This document shows, one piece after another, positions 9,609 through 18,527 of a stretch of 64,000 nt of DNA. The DNA lies in NCBI GenBank assembly GCA_028689665.1, contig JAQVCR010000010.1:1-64000 (forward strand). Direction: 5' to 3'. Under the pieces are notes generated by a model. It did no database searches. It was not told the origin of the DNA and saw only the letters and a program-made list of their open reading frames with translations. Origin of the DNA: Muribaculaceae bacterium. GTDB lineage: Bacteria; Bacteroidota; Bacteroidia; Bacteroidales; Muribaculaceae. The translations under genes and the position numbers were made by a program. Numbering within the stretch: the stretch's first letter is position 1; the number at the start of each line of letters is the position of its first letter.

Positions 9609-11008
9609 ACTATGATTTTATTATAAAGCATAACTCCACGTCGATAGTTTTATTCTTTGCCGGCTGGGGTATGGATTCTAATCCATTTAAAAGCATTCAT
9701 TTAGATTGTGATTTTATGGTCATTTATGATTATAATAATTTTCAATTCGACACTTCTATTTTAGCACCTTATTCTAATATTTACATATTTGCTTGGTCTT
9801 TCGGAGTATATAGCGCAGCACAATTTATTGAAACAAACAATAGCTTACCCATCTGCTTAAAAATTGCAATTAATGGTACAATGACTCCGATTGACGATGA
9901 GAAAGGAATCCCTACGGGAATATTTGATGGCACATATAACAACCTATCAATACAAAATATACAGAAATTCAATCGACGCATTTGTAAAGACAATAGTCAG
10001 TATGAGCTATTAAATATAAACAAGCCACAACGCTCTTTAGAATCTCTGAAAGATGAATTAGGTGCTATGAAAATAAATTCTCTAAGGCATCCTATTTCCA
10101 CTAAAATACATTGGAATACTGTAATCATAGGACAAAACGATAGAATATTCCCATACAAGAATCAAGTAAAGGCGTGGGACAATAATTGCGATACGATATA
10201 TAAGACAGATGATGCTCATCTTCCTGCAAAGATAGGTGATATAATTATTAATAATATTATCAATAAAGAATTATTAAAAAAGCGTTTTACCAAAGTATTA
10301 ACCATATATGACCAGAATGCAACTAGGCAGAAAGAAATTTCTATTAAATTACACAACCTTTGGAAAGCTATCGATTATCGCAAACATTCATCGGTATTAG
10401 AAATTGGATGTGGAACTGGATTTCTTACCAACCTTTACATAAACGATATTCAGCCTAAAAGACTAGTTTTAAACGATCTGTGCAATATTCCATCTTCATT
10501 TATAAAAGATAAAGTGAATTACACTTTCATTGCCGGCGATGCCGAAAAACTTACATTTACCGGTGGTGGCAAATTCGACTATATCGTATCTACATCTGTA
10601 ATACAATGGTTAGAAAATATTACTACTTTTTTTCATAAGCTATCTAATATGCTTAATCCTAATGGATTAATTGCCATATCAACTTTTGGTAAAGAGAATA
10701 TGAAAGAGATAAAACAAGCTTCGGGAAATTCATTACATTATTATGACTCAGAAAGTTTAAAAAGCATTTTGATGCCTTATTTTGATATAATTTCTATTAG
10801 TGAAGATATAGATACTCTTCATTTCGACTCCCCGACCGATGTCATTAGACATATAAAATCGACCGGAGTTAATTCTATACCAAATACCAAATTATGGACG
10901 AAAAATGCTATGCAAGAATTTATAAATAAATATCCATGCGATGAACATGGAGCTCCACTAACTTATAATCCAATTTATATTATTGGACGTTTAAAAACAA
11001 ACTTATAA
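9605..11008 (+). CDS. BioG-BioC fusion: pimeloyl-ACP methyl ester esterase plus malonyl-ACP O-methyltransferase
   Basis: The 467-residue protein joins the two enzymes that start and finish pimelate synthesis. Residues 1 to about 215 are a BioG (DUF452) alpha/beta hydrolase: FFAGWGMD (17-24), nucleophile S65 in FAWSFGVYS, and probable D179 (GQNDRIFP) and H205 (DDAHLP). Residues from about 225 are BioC: YDQNATRQKEI, SAM-binding VLEIGCGTGFLT (264-275), and VSTSVIQWLEN. BioC masks malonyl-ACP as a methyl ester so fatty-acid enzymes can extend it; BioG removes the methyl group from pimeloyl-ACP methyl ester. The reading frame is continuous, so this is a real fusion and not two genes. It overlaps bioF by 4 nt and precedes bioD by 3 nt. 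Confidence 0.9.
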   Translation: MNYDFIIKHNSTSIVLFFAGWGMDSNPFKSIHLDCDFMVIYDYNNFQFDTSILAPYSNIYIFAWSFGVYSAAQFIETNNSLPICLKIAINGTMTPIDDEKGIPTGIFDGTYNNLSIQNIQKFNRRICKDNSQYELLNINKPQRSLESLKDELGAMKINSLRHPISTKIHWNTVIIGQNDRIFPYKNQVKAWDNNCDTIYKTDDAHLPAKIGDIIINNIINKELLKKRFTKVLTIYDQNATRQKEISIKLHNLWKAIDYRKHSSVLEIGCGTGFLTNLYINDIQPKRLVLNDLCNIPSSFIKDKVNYTFIAGDAEKLTFTGGGKFDYIVSTSVIQWLENITTFFHKLSNMLNPNGLIAISTFGKENMKEIKQASGNSLHYYDSESLKSILMPYFDIISISEDIDTLHFDSPTDVIRHIKSTGVNSIPNTKLWTKNAMQEFINKYPCDEHGAPLTYNPIYIIGRLKTNL

Positions 11009-11011
11009 ACT

Positions 11012-11653
11012 ATGGCTGATATTATTTTTATTACAGGAATAGGAACAAATGTGGGTAAAAGCTATGCCACAGGGTGGCTCGCTAACAAGTTAAACCAAGA
11101 TAACGATACAATAACACTGAAAATGATACAAACCGGTAATGTGGGATTTTCAGAAGATATAGAGATTCACCGAGCAATTATGGGGCTTAACAACCTTGAA
11201 ATTGATAAAGATTTAACCACTGCTCCTATCATTATGAGCTATCCGGCATCACCACACTTAGCTGCAAAATTAGATAATGTAAACATTGATTTAACAGCCA
11301 TCGATAAGTCAATTGAAATACTAGATAAAACCTACAATAAAATTTTAATTGAAGGTGCAGGAGGGCTAATGGTGCCAATATTTAATGATTATACTACATT
11401 AGATTATATCAAAGATAAACATTATCCTGTATGCCTCGTTACAAATGGCACATTAGGCTCAATTAATCATACACTACTATCATTATTCGCTTTAAAAAAT
11501 AAAGAAATTGATGTAAAATATATGATATATAACTCATTCTTTGATGAAGATGAAATAATTTGTTCCGAAACTAAATTATACTTAGATAATCTATTACACA
11601 AGCTTTATAAAGACGCTAAATTCTTGACGATGCCTAAATTAATGAATTCATAA
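11012..11653 (+). CDS. bioD: Dethiobiotin synthetase BioD
   Basis: BioD closes the ureido ring of 7,8-diaminononanoate with CO2 and ATP to form dethiobiotin. The 213-residue protein has the P-loop ITGIGTNVGKS (7-17), the KMIQTGN substrate loop where the family has KPIQTG, and IEGAGGLMVP in the switch region. The next enzyme, BioB, is not in this window, so biotin synthesis needs a gene elsewhere. The ATG lies 3 nt after the upstream stop and the stop is 1 nt before the next ATG, consistent with one operon. Confidence 0.93.
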   Translation: MADIIFITGIGTNVGKSYATGWLANKLNQDNDTITLKMIQTGNVGFSEDIEIHRAIMGLNNLEIDKDLTTAPIIMSYPASPHLAAKLDNVNIDLTAIDKSIEILDKTYNKILIEGAGGLMVPIFNDYTTLDYIKDKHYPVCLVTNGTLGSINHTLLSLFALKNKEIDVKYMIYNSFFDEDEIICSETKLYLDNLLHKLYKDAKFLTMPKLMNS

Positions 11654-11654
11654 A

Positions 11655-12287
11655 ATGGTAAAACTCTCAATAGATAAAAAAATAGTAACTTCATTTGAAC
11701 CAATATGTTTTGATGGAGTTATTTATGTAGTCGACACAATAGATAAACTTGAACGTGCAATTGAATATCTTAGAAATTATAAATATATAGGAATTGACAC
11801 CGAGACTCGACCATCATTTAAACGCGGTGTTAACCACAATGTCGCTCTTGTCCAACTATCGACAATCGACACTTGCTTCTTAGTGAGAATAAACGAATTA
11901 GGCTTTAACAAGATTTTAATCGACTTTCTTGAAGACGAAAATATTTGCAAAATTGGATTATCTCTAAGCGATGATATTACTAGATTGCATAAACTATATA
12001 ATTTTAAACCGGCAAATTTTCTTGACCTTCAGAAATTTGTAAAGTCTTACGGTATTCTTGACAATGGACTACAACGAATTTTTGCTATTATTTTTGATAG
12101 AAAGATTTCGAAAGGTCAACAGTTAACCAATTGGGAAATAAATGAGCTTACGCAAAAACAAAAAGAATATGCCTCTACTGATGCTTGGGCTTGTCTTGCT
12201 ATTTACAACGAATTAATATCTGGCAGATTTAAACCTAATGAGTCGAAATATCTTATAAATATAGAAAATGATGAAAAGAAAATATAA
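11655..12287 (+). CDS. 3'-5' exonuclease domain protein, RNase D-like (DEDDy)
   Basis: The 210-residue protein is a stand-alone DEDDy exonuclease domain. D48 and E50 in GIDTETRPSF, an Asp in GLSLSDDITRLH (106 or 107), and the Tyr/Asp pair of YASTDAWACL supply the four metal-binding acidic residues and the tyrosine. HRDC domains found in full RNase D are absent. The substrate (RNA or DNA) cannot be told from sequence. It begins 1 nt after bioD and ends 20 nt inside the next small gene, so it is expressed as part of the biotin operon although no link to biotin is known to me. Confidence 0.85.
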   Translation: MVKLSIDKKIVTSFEPICFDGVIYVVDTIDKLERAIEYLRNYKYIGIDTETRPSFKRGVNHNVALVQLSTIDTCFLVRINELGFNKILIDFLEDENICKIGLSLSDDITRLHKLYNFKPANFLDLQKFVKSYGILDNGLQRIFAIIFDRKISKGQQLTNWEINELTQKQKEYASTDAWACLAIYNELISGRFKPNESKYLINIENDEKKI

Positions 12288-12501
12288 AAAATCAACTATT
12301 ATTCCAATCCTTCTTATTATATACCTTGTAGCAATGTCATATATTGGATTTGATATATTTAGACAGGGAAATTACTTATATTATTTCGGAATTATTGGAA
12401 TTACTTTAGTAATTATCTTATTGCTACATTTTAGTCTCAAAAGAAAAGAAAGACTCGCTGAAGAAAGAGAATCTGACACAAAGCCAAAAGATAAAGAATA
12501 A
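12268..12501 (+). CDS. Small membrane protein, unknown function
   Basis: This 77-residue protein has two predicted membrane helices (about 10-29 and 37-54) with a short loop GFDIFRQGNYLYY, a basic N-terminus (KRKYKK) and a strongly charged tail (KRKERLAEERESDTKPKDKE). I recognise no family. Two tandem ATGs (12268, 12271) are possible starts. It overlaps the exonuclease gene by 20 nt and is the last gene of the plus-strand operon; its stop abuts the stop of the convergent sigma-factor gene with no spacer. The overlap and operon position support it being a real gene. Confidence 0.65.
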   Translation: MMKRKYKKSTIIPILLIIYLVAMSYIGFDIFRQGNYLYYFGIIGITLVIILLLHFSLKRKERLAEERESDTKPKDKE

Positions 12502-12984
12502 CTATCTCGAAAGTACTATTTTTAGATAGCGACGAACATAAAAAATACGACTCTTCACTGTCCCCAGAGGGATATTCTCTTTGTCTGCAATTTCTTGATA
12601 CGAATAGCCTGCAAGATAAAGAGTAAATGGATTGCTATATATTGAGTCTAGATTATTGATTAATAGATTTATTTCCTTTACATTTAACGTGCTATCAGGG
12701 TCGACATTTGCAGATATATTGATGTTTTCTAAGGTTAGAAATCCGTTGTCAACAATCTTATATTTAGATAATTTCCTATAATTATTAATAAAGAGATGAT
12801 GCATTATGGTAAAAGCCCAACCTTTCAAATTATTATTATCTGTATAATTATGCTCATTACATAATAATTTGATGTTTGTATCCTGCATAAGGTCATTGGC
12901 ATCATCTTTATTTAAAGTCAAAGATATTGCAAATTTATACAAATGTGATTGTAGGTCAATTACTTTTTCAACGAAAGTATTCAT
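12502..12984 (-). CDS. ECF-type RNA polymerase sigma factor (paralogue 1)
   Basis: The 160-residue protein has a sigma region 2 (about 10-75: DANDLMQDTNIKLL, NLKGWAFTIMHHLFINNYRK) and a region 4 helix-turn-helix (about 105-158: FTLYLAGYSYQEIADKENIPLGTVKSRIFYVRRYLK). It would direct RNA polymerase to a special promoter set. No anti-sigma factor lies next to it. It resembles the second sigma gene at 22310-22813 closely (shared LFINNYR, NVKEIN, IPLGTVKSRIF), so the two are paralogues. A TATTTTTG element (minus strand, 13036-13029) lies about 45 nt upstream of its ATG. Confidence 0.9.
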   Translation of the reverse strand: MNTFVEKVIDLQSHLYKFAISLTLNKDDANDLMQDTNIKLLCNEHNYTDNNNLKGWAFTIMHHLFINNYRKLSKYKIVDNGFLTLENINISANVDPDSTLNVKEINLLINNLDSIYSNPFTLYLAGYSYQEIADKENIPLGTVKSRIFYVRRYLKIVLSR

Positions 12985-13132
12985 ATCTCTCTACTATAAG
13001 TTACACTTTAATGTATAATTTCTCGCAACAAAAATAGCATTTATATTTAATATCCTATGCTCTATTAAGAATATTTATTACAATTAATTGTATAAAATTC
13101 TCATTATTTCCCTCTTATCACTATATGATATA

Positions 13133-13179
13133 TTTAAAGCAAGCAAAGCCCCTTGATATAGAATACCAAGGAGCTTGCC
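13133..13179 (-). terminator. Probable terminator after the DUF4295 gene
   Basis: On the minus strand AAGCTCCTTG pairs with CAAGGGGCTT around an 11-nt loop, followed by a T-rich stretch interrupted by G and C. It lies about 20 nt after the stop of the 49-residue gene and would end the bL28-bL33-DUF4295 transcript. The T-run is imperfect. Confidence 0.5.
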
Positions 13180-13199
13180 TATGTAAGGAAAATATAAGC

Positions 13200-13349
13200 T
13201 TATTTCAATGCTTCTTTTACAGCATCATTAGGCATCATTTCTTCTTTAAATGTATAAGCACCTGTTTTTGGTGATCTTACCATTTTGATTACCTTGCTGT
13301 AAGTACGTCCTTCACCCTTTTGTAGAGTTGCTACGGTTTTCTTTGCCAT
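13200..13349 (-). CDS. DUF4295 family small protein
   Basis: Reading the minus strand from ATG 13349 gives a 49-residue basic protein beginning MAKKTVATLQKGEGRTY and ending NDAVKEALK. It is the DUF4295 protein found in Bacteroidota directly after bL28 and bL33. Its function is unknown to me; size, charge (N-terminal MAKK, like ribosomal proteins) and the fixed context suggest ribosome association. It is 9 nt downstream of rpmG. The ftsY gene that often follows this trio in relatives is absent; an ECF sigma gene follows instead. Confidence 0.88.
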   Translation of the reverse strand: MAKKTVATLQKGEGRTYSKVIKMVRSPKTGAYTFKEEMMPNDAVKEALK

Positions 13350-13358
13350 CGTTCAGTA

Positions 13359-13547
13359 TTATTTAATTTCTTTATGAACAGTAACTTTCTTTAGAATTGG
13401 ATTGTATTTCTTCAATTCTAATCTCTCTGTGGTATTTTTTCTATTTTTGGTAGTAATATAACGTGATGTACCTGGCATACCACTTGCCTTGTGCTCAGTA
13501 CATTCTAGAATTACTTGAACTCTATTACCTTTAGCTTTCTTTGCCAT
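13359..13547 (-). CDS. rpmG: Large ribosomal subunit protein bL33
   Basis: The 62-residue protein [19 protein letters not shown]... carries the bL33 pattern [27 protein letters not shown]. It sits at the ribosomal E site. Only one of the cysteines of zinc-binding bL33 forms is present (ECTEH), so this is a zinc-independent version. It lies 4 nt after the rpmB stop and is co-transcribed with it. Confidence 0.96.
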   Translation of the reverse strand: MAKKAKGNRVQVILECTEHKASGMPGTSRYITTKNRKNTTERLELKKYNPILKKVTVHKEIK

Positions 13548-13551
13548 CTTT

Positions 13552-13809
13552 TTATCCTTCTACTGTTTTAATACATGTTAGATACCCTTTGCTTGCAGCT
13601 TGCTTCATAGCAGCATCAAGTCCAAGTTTGTTGATTGTACGCAAACCCGAAGCCGATATAGTTAGGCTAATCCACTCTTGTTGCTCTACCCAGAAAAACT
13701 TTTTGGTGAACAAGTTTACATTAAATTTGCGTTTTGTCCGTCTTTTTGAATGCGATACATTGTTTCCTGTCATCGCTTTCTTGCCTGTTATTTGACAAAT
13801 TTTTGACAT
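13552..13809 (-). CDS. rpmB: Large ribosomal subunit protein bL28
   Basis: The 85-residue protein [29 protein letters not shown] is a clear bL28. I set the start at ATG 13809: the frame stays open further upstream, but the added residues are hydrophobic, unlike any bL28, and would extend past the promoter at 13860-13891. It is the first gene of the bL28-bL33-DUF4295 transcript. CinA lies upstream on the same strand, but the dedicated promoter suggests separate expression. Confidence 0.96.
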   Translation of the reverse strand: MSKICQITGKKAMTGNNVSHSKRRTKRKFNVNLFTKKFFWVEQQEWISLTISASGLRTINKLGLDAAMKQAASKGYLTCIKTVEG

Positions 13810-13859
13810 GGCTATCTTAATTTTTTTATTGTTTCTAATTAACTCCTCAAAACAGAATG

Positions 13860-13891
13860 CAAAGTAAGCATATTCTAGCGTAAAAACCAAA
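13860..13891 (-). promoter_or_regulatory. Bacteroidales-type promoter of rpmB-rpmG-DUF4295
   Basis: On the minus strand TTTG (13891-13888), a 20-nt spacer and TTACTTTG (13867-13860) form a near-consensus promoter (one mismatch in the -7 box), about 50 nt before the rpmB ATG. Confidence 0.65.
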
Positions 13892-13934
13892 TTTTATTAA
13901 TACAAATATTGCTCTTTTTCACAATTTCAGTAAG

Positions 13935-15179
13935 TTAACTATTTAAAATTAGTTTTAACGACATTTTTTCGGCTTCCATTGTGGCTCTATCTATTACTCT
14001 CATTCGATCTCCGGGGAAATGAAAGACTGATGTATTTATAATATTTTTACATTTAACTGAAATCCATACTGTCCCTACCGGCTTCGTTTCACTTCCCCCA
14101 TCAGGACCAGCTATCCCAGAAATGGCGATTGCACAATCTGTGTTTATTAGCTTTGACACGCCTTTGACCATTTCAATTACAGTGTTCTCACTCACCGCCC
14201 CATCCTTTTCTAATGTTGTAGATTCTACGCCTAATAAGTTCATCTTAACATCATTTGAATAACAAACAATCGAACCTTTAAAGTAAGCACTGCAGCCTGC
14301 ATTTTGAGTTATTTGATGAGCTATATACCCTCCTGTGCAGCTCTCGGCAGTAGAAATAGTGAAATTGCGTCTTTCTAATTCATTTCCGAGTATTTTAGAT
14401 AGAGGCAAATCTTGATATGATATTATACTTTTGCCTAAAATTGAAGTAAGCTCAGCAGATAAATTTTCAATATTTTGTTCTAATATAGATTTATCTTTAT
14501 GTACGCCTGTCAATCTCAATCTAATTAATCCGGGCTTTGGCAAATATGCTAATTTAATATAATCAGGAATATGAGTTTCAAAATCATCAAGTTTCATTGC
14601 TAATACCGATTCACTATAATCAATTACAACAAATGTGCGATGCTCAATATAATCATGGGCATTAAAATGTGCTATTAATTGCGGTATAATTTCTGTACTC
14701 ATCATTGTCTCAGTTTCAAATGGTACGCCCGGCATAGAAACGAGTACTTTTTCGCCTTTTTCAAACCACATTATTGGAGCTGTACCTACTTTATTCTGTA
14801 TTACCCTGCACGAAGAAGGAACGTATGCTTGTGCAGCTGTAAGTGGATTAATCTTTAGATGACGCTTATTCACAACCTCAAGCACATTTGCTTCGGTTGC
14901 TTTATCATAAATCATTTCGCCTCCAAAGATTTGCCTTAAGGTTTCTTTTGTTATATCATCTTTTGTAGGGCCTAAACCTCCTGTTGTCAATACTAAATCG
15001 GTCTCTTTAAACGCTTCGTCTATTGCATTTTTTATTTCCACAGCATCATCTGCAACAACCCTTACACTCTTCACTGTCCAACCTATTGGATTAATATTAC
15101 GCGCTATCCACCCCGAATTAGTGTCGGTTACCTGCCCGATCAATAATTCATCACCTATTACAATAATTGATAATAACAT
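13935..15179 (-). CDS. cinA: CinA family protein (nicotinamide-nucleotide amidase)
   Basis: The 414-residue protein has the two-domain CinA layout. Residues 1 to about 170 are a MoCF-like domain (IVIGDELLIGQVTDTNSGWIA, TTGGLGPTKDD) with ADP-ribose/NMN pyrophosphatase-type relatives. Residues from about 255 are the PncC amidase domain (STAESCTGGYIAHQIT, SIVCYSNDVKMNLLGV, AISGIAGPDGGSETKPVGTVW), which deamidates nicotinamide mononucleotide in pyridine nucleotide recycling. It starts 60 nt after tsaD on the same strand. The name comes from a competence link in Streptococcus; dprA lies nearby, but competence cannot be concluded. Confidence 0.93.
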   Translation of the reverse strand: MLLSIIVIGDELLIGQVTDTNSGWIARNINPIGWTVKSVRVVADDAVEIKNAIDEAFKETDLVLTTGGLGPTKDDITKETLRQIFGGEMIYDKATEANVLEVVNKRHLKINPLTAAQAYVPSSCRVIQNKVGTAPIMWFEKGEKVLVSMPGVPFETETMMSTEIIPQLIAHFNAHDYIEHRTFVVIDYSESVLAMKLDDFETHIPDYIKLAYLPKPGLIRLRLTGVHKDKSILEQNIENLSAELTSILGKSIISYQDLPLSKILGNELERRNFTISTAESCTGGYIAHQITQNAGCSAYFKGSIVCYSNDVKMNLLGVESTTLEKDGAVSENTVIEMVKGVSKLINTDCAIAISGIAGPDGGSETKPVGTVWISVKCKNIINTSVFHFPGDRMRVIDRATMEAEKMSLKLILNS

Positions 15180-15239
15180 TTTAATATCTATTTTTGATAT
15201 GCTATATTCCGGATGATTATTGACATATCTAATTAAAAA

Positions 15240-16262
15240 TTATACATTTACTCGTGCATACGGAGTATCTTCCATTTTGCAAAAGTCTTTATTTATATAC
15301 TTGAAATAGCCGGCTATTGCTATCATTGCAGCATTATCGGTTGTAAATTTTCTTTGTGGAATAAATGCTTTTAAATTACGTTTATCACAATATTCTTGAA
15401 TAGCGTTTCTTACACCTGAATTTGCCGAAACACCACCACCAATAGCAATCTGTTTAAGGCCGGTAGCCTTAACGGCTTTATCCAATTTATCCATTAAGAT
15501 AGCTATTATTGTTGCTTGTAAAGAAGCAGCCAGATCAGCTTTATTTTCTTCAATAAAATTGGGATTTTCTTTTATGGCATCTCTAACTGTGTAAAGAAAC
15601 GACGTCTTCAATCCACTAAAGCTATAATTCAAGTCAGGAATATGAGGCTTACTGAATTTAAAACGCTTAGAATCGCCTATTGAAGCTAGTCGATCAATAA
15701 ATGGTCCACCCGGATATGGCAACCCCATAACCTTAGCGCATTTATCAAAGGCTTCACCTGCCGCATCATCAATTGTCTGCCCCATTATTTCCATATCAAA
15801 TGGGGAATTAACTTTAATAATCTGTGAGTTTCCTCCGGATATTAACAAGCATAAATAAGGGAAATCTGGGACTACAGAATCTTCACTTTCTTTCACAAAA
15901 TGAGACAAGACATGGCCATGCAAATGATTAACATCAATTATTGGAACATTTAGAGCTAAGGCTAAGCCCTTTGCAAACGATGTGCCTACAAGCAACGAGC
16001 CTAATAATCCGGGACCTCTTGTAAATGCTATTGCGCTAATATCTTTCTTTTCAATACCGGCTTGTTTTATGGCTTCAGAAACAACCGGAACTATATTTTG
16101 TTGATGAGCCCTCGATGCTAATTCGGGGACTACACCACCGTACGATTCGTGAACCTTTTGACTTGCTATCACATTGGATATTAGAATCCCATTTCTGATT
16201 ATTGCTGCAGATGTATCATCGCACGATGATTCAATGCCTAGTATTATATTATCTTCACTCAT
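15240..16262 (-). CDS. tsaD: tRNA N6-threonylcarbamoyladenosine transferase TsaD
   Basis: TsaD transfers the threonylcarbamoyl group to A37 of tRNAs that read ANN codons. The 340-residue protein shows the ASKHA nucleotide-binding pattern GIESSCDDTSAA (9-20), the metal-binding HLHGH (113-117), SGGNSQI and DDAAGEAFDKCAKVMGLPYPGGP, and ends normally. A Sua5/TsaC-type partner, making the threonylcarbamoyl-AMP substrate, is at 35332-35937. A TAACTTTG element on the minus strand (16289-16282) lies 20 nt upstream of its ATG, inside the end of the gap after the DUF4421 gene. Confidence 0.96.
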   Translation of the reverse strand: MSEDNIILGIESSCDDTSAAIIRNGILISNVIASQKVHESYGGVVPELASRAHQQNIVPVVSEAIKQAGIEKKDISAIAFTRGPGLLGSLLVGTSFAKGLALALNVPIIDVNHLHGHVLSHFVKESEDSVVPDFPYLCLLISGGNSQIIKVNSPFDMEIMGQTIDDAAGEAFDKCAKVMGLPYPGGPFIDRLASIGDSKRFKFSKPHIPDLNYSFSGLKTSFLYTVRDAIKENPNFIEENKADLAASLQATIIAILMDKLDKAVKATGLKQIAIGGGVSANSGVRNAIQEYCDKRNLKAFIPQRKFTTDNAAMIAIAGYFKYINKDFCKMEDTPYARVNV

Positions 16263-16301
16263 TTCTTTCTTTATTATGGCACAAAGTTACATAAAAAATT
16301 A

Positions 16302-17363
16302 TCACCAAATATTAAATCTAAATCCAAATGCTGCCTCAAAATTCAATACACTACTTATAAATGTATGCCTTTTCTCTGCATATAGATTTAATGATTGTTT
16401 TCCTATTAAACCGGCAAACCAAGGATTTCGGTTATATATAAGTGCTATTTTGGCTTTATTGCTAAGAGAAAATCCATAATTTGAATCTTCAAGAGTATTA
16501 ACATATCCGTATCTAAAACCAAATGTCGGGGCAATAGAAAAGCCAAACAGCCATCGCTTTGCAAATGCATAATTGTAGCCATAGCCTATCATTAATCCAT
16601 AATTATTACTTTGTAACACATATTGTTCCGACTTCCAATCGGGGGGTAGATAGCCTTTTAAGTCTTCAGGTAATTCACTAAAATCAAAATTTACATCTTG
16701 AAATGTAAGCGATATACCGACATAAAAGGAGCCTGCGCTTTTTCTTTGCAGTTTAGAATAGCCAAATGCAGCAGCCTGTGAATACTTCTTATGATTTAAA
16801 AAATAATATATGTCTGCGCCAAATGTAGAATTATCTATGCCCGTAAAAGGGACATCTAATTCCAGTCGAGAACCCGGCTTACCAAATTTTGTGATTTTCG
16901 TACTTACGTTATTATTAGAAAAATATAAATCGGCTGCAAATAACGCACAATTGAATTGGAAATTCCATTTCTTTCTGACATCTTCTTTTCCATGAAAAAT
17001 ATTACTAATATTAATATCATATCCTGCCGAAACTGCCAAATAGGTCAATGAAACTCCTACTGAGGTATTTGGATTACTGACCATTCTTATCTGAGTATTA
17101 TTTTTCAAATCAAATTCGTAAAAATCCAACCAGCTATCGGTCTTTAATTTTATATTAAATTTCTTTCCCGTTCCCTCTACATAAGTACTATCGTATGTAT
17201 TAAATGTTCTATCGCCCCATCGATATACATCAATGCAAAATTTAGGGAACTTGCCCCATTCTGCAACAGAATCTAAAGCTAACGATATTGCACTTGTTTC
17301 ATTTATTGTACATATCGACACTAATATTATTAAAACTATTCTTTTAAAGATAATCATTCTCAT
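16302..17363 (-). CDS. Outer-membrane beta-barrel protein, DUF4421 type
   Basis: The 353-residue protein has an N-terminal signal peptide (about 1-25, RMIIFKRIVLIILVSICTINETSA) and then many alternating aromatic/polar strands with a C-terminal aromatic region (FGFRFNIW), as expected for an outer-membrane barrel. The segment KFCIDVYRWGDRTFNTYDSTYVEG and WLDFYEF fits DUF4421 of Bacteroidota. Function is unknown. I prefer ATG 17363 to the TTG one codon earlier. It lies 58 nt after dprA and 39 nt before tsaD on the same strand, but no functional link is evident. Confidence 0.75.
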   Translation of the reverse strand: MRMIIFKRIVLIILVSICTINETSAISLALDSVAEWGKFPKFCIDVYRWGDRTFNTYDSTYVEGTGKKFNIKLKTDSWLDFYEFDLKNNTQIRMVSNPNTSVGVSLTYLAVSAGYDINISNIFHGKEDVRKKWNFQFNCALFAADLYFSNNNVSTKITKFGKPGSRLELDVPFTGIDNSTFGADIYYFLNHKKYSQAAAFGYSKLQRKSAGSFYVGISLTFQDVNFDFSELPEDLKGYLPPDWKSEQYVLQSNNYGLMIGYGYNYAFAKRWLFGFSIAPTFGFRYGYVNTLEDSNYGFSLSNKAKIALIYNRNPWFAGLIGKQSLNLYAEKRHTFISSVLNFEAAFGFRFNIW

Positions 17364-17421
17364 CAAATAAATATTTTCTATGCTAAGTTATAATTTTAAT
17401 TGCAAACTCTAGCATATATCC

Positions 17422-18516
17422 TTAAATTGTATATTTGCTACCGGGTAGAGCCTTTATATATCCCGAAAATTCCATATCTACTAACATACTCAAGAGTCGA
17501 TGCATTGGCATATCTAATATATTTGCCATTATATTTATATGCACTTCGCCCATTTCTTTCAGTAGATTAATTACTTTCTGTTCATCTTCTGTATACTCGG
17601 GGAACAAAGATAATTCAATCGATTTTTCACTCGTTATATTCCATCGCATTAAATTATATAAGTCATCGGCACAAGTAAGCAATGCAGCCTTATTCTGATT
17701 AATCAATGCATTGCACCCTTTGGAATACTCATCATTTATTCTTCCTGGAACAGCAAACACATCTCTATTATAACTATTTGCAATTGTAGCCGTTACCAAT
17801 GCCCCACCCTTTATTGCCGACTCTATTACTATTGTACAATCGGCTATTGCGGCAACTATCCTATTCCTAGCAAGAAAATTTGAACGATGAATAGCATCTT
17901 GCGACATGTAATCGGTAAGTAACAGCCCTTTGTTTTTAATAATTTCGACAGCACTATTTCTATGTTGCGCCGGATATATTGTATTTAGCCCATGGGCTAA
18001 TACTCCTACTGTTGAAACAGAATTTGCCATTGCTGCCCGATGCGCACAGATATCAATACCATAAGCTAAGCCACTTACTATTATCACATTGGGTATATCT
18101 TTTGCAAATTGAGCAATTAATTCTTCGGTTACTGATTTACCGTATTGTGAAGCATTTCTTGTGCCTACAATACTAATTATATATGGCGAATTTAAATTAC
18201 AATCGCCCTTACTATATAATATAATAGGAGCATCGACAGCATCAAAAAGTCTTGTTGGATAAGTAGAATTTTTAAAATAATGAACATTTATATTATTCTT
18301 TTCAATAAAATCCATCTCACGCTTGGCCTTCTCTAAGACTGAGTTTCGATAATCTTTGGATAATATTTTATTCTTTCCTTGCGTTAAAAGTTCCAGTTCG
18401 TGCTGAGAAAGTGAAAAAAATTCTTTCTCTGTCGATACTACATCAAGTATCTTCTGAGCAAGCTCTATTCCCATTCCCTTGACAGATGCAAAAGCTATTT
18501 CAAATTCTCCTATCAC
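17422..18516 (-). CDS. dprA: DNA-processing protein DprA
   Basis: DprA binds incoming single-stranded DNA and loads RecA during natural transformation. The 364-residue protein has an N-terminal helix-hairpin region, the Rossmann-like core with SIVGTRNASQYG, VSGLAYGIDICAHRAAM, STVGVLAHGLNTIYPAQH and GGALVTA, and a C-terminal winged-helix domain (about 300-364). Start is GTG at 18516, 11 nt after the thioesterase stop. DprA is common in bacteria with no known competence, so competence is only a possibility. Confidence 0.93.
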   Translation of the reverse strand: MIGEFEIAFASVKGMGIELAQKILDVVSTEKEFFSLSQHELELLTQGKNKILSKDYRNSVLEKAKREMDFIEKNNINVHYFKNSTYPTRLFDAVDAPIILYSKGDCNLNSPYIISIVGTRNASQYGKSVTEELIAQFAKDIPNVIIVSGLAYGIDICAHRAAMANSVSTVGVLAHGLNTIYPAQHRNSAVEIIKNKGLLLTDYMSQDAIHRSNFLARNRIVAAIADCTIVIESAIKGGALVTATIANSYNRDVFAVPGRINDEYSKGCNALINQNKAALLTCADDLYNLMRWNITSEKSIELSLFPEYTEDEQKVINLLKEMGEVHINIMANILDMPMHRLLSMLVDMEFSGYIKALPGSKYTI

Positions 18517-18527
18517 TTATTCTTTTA

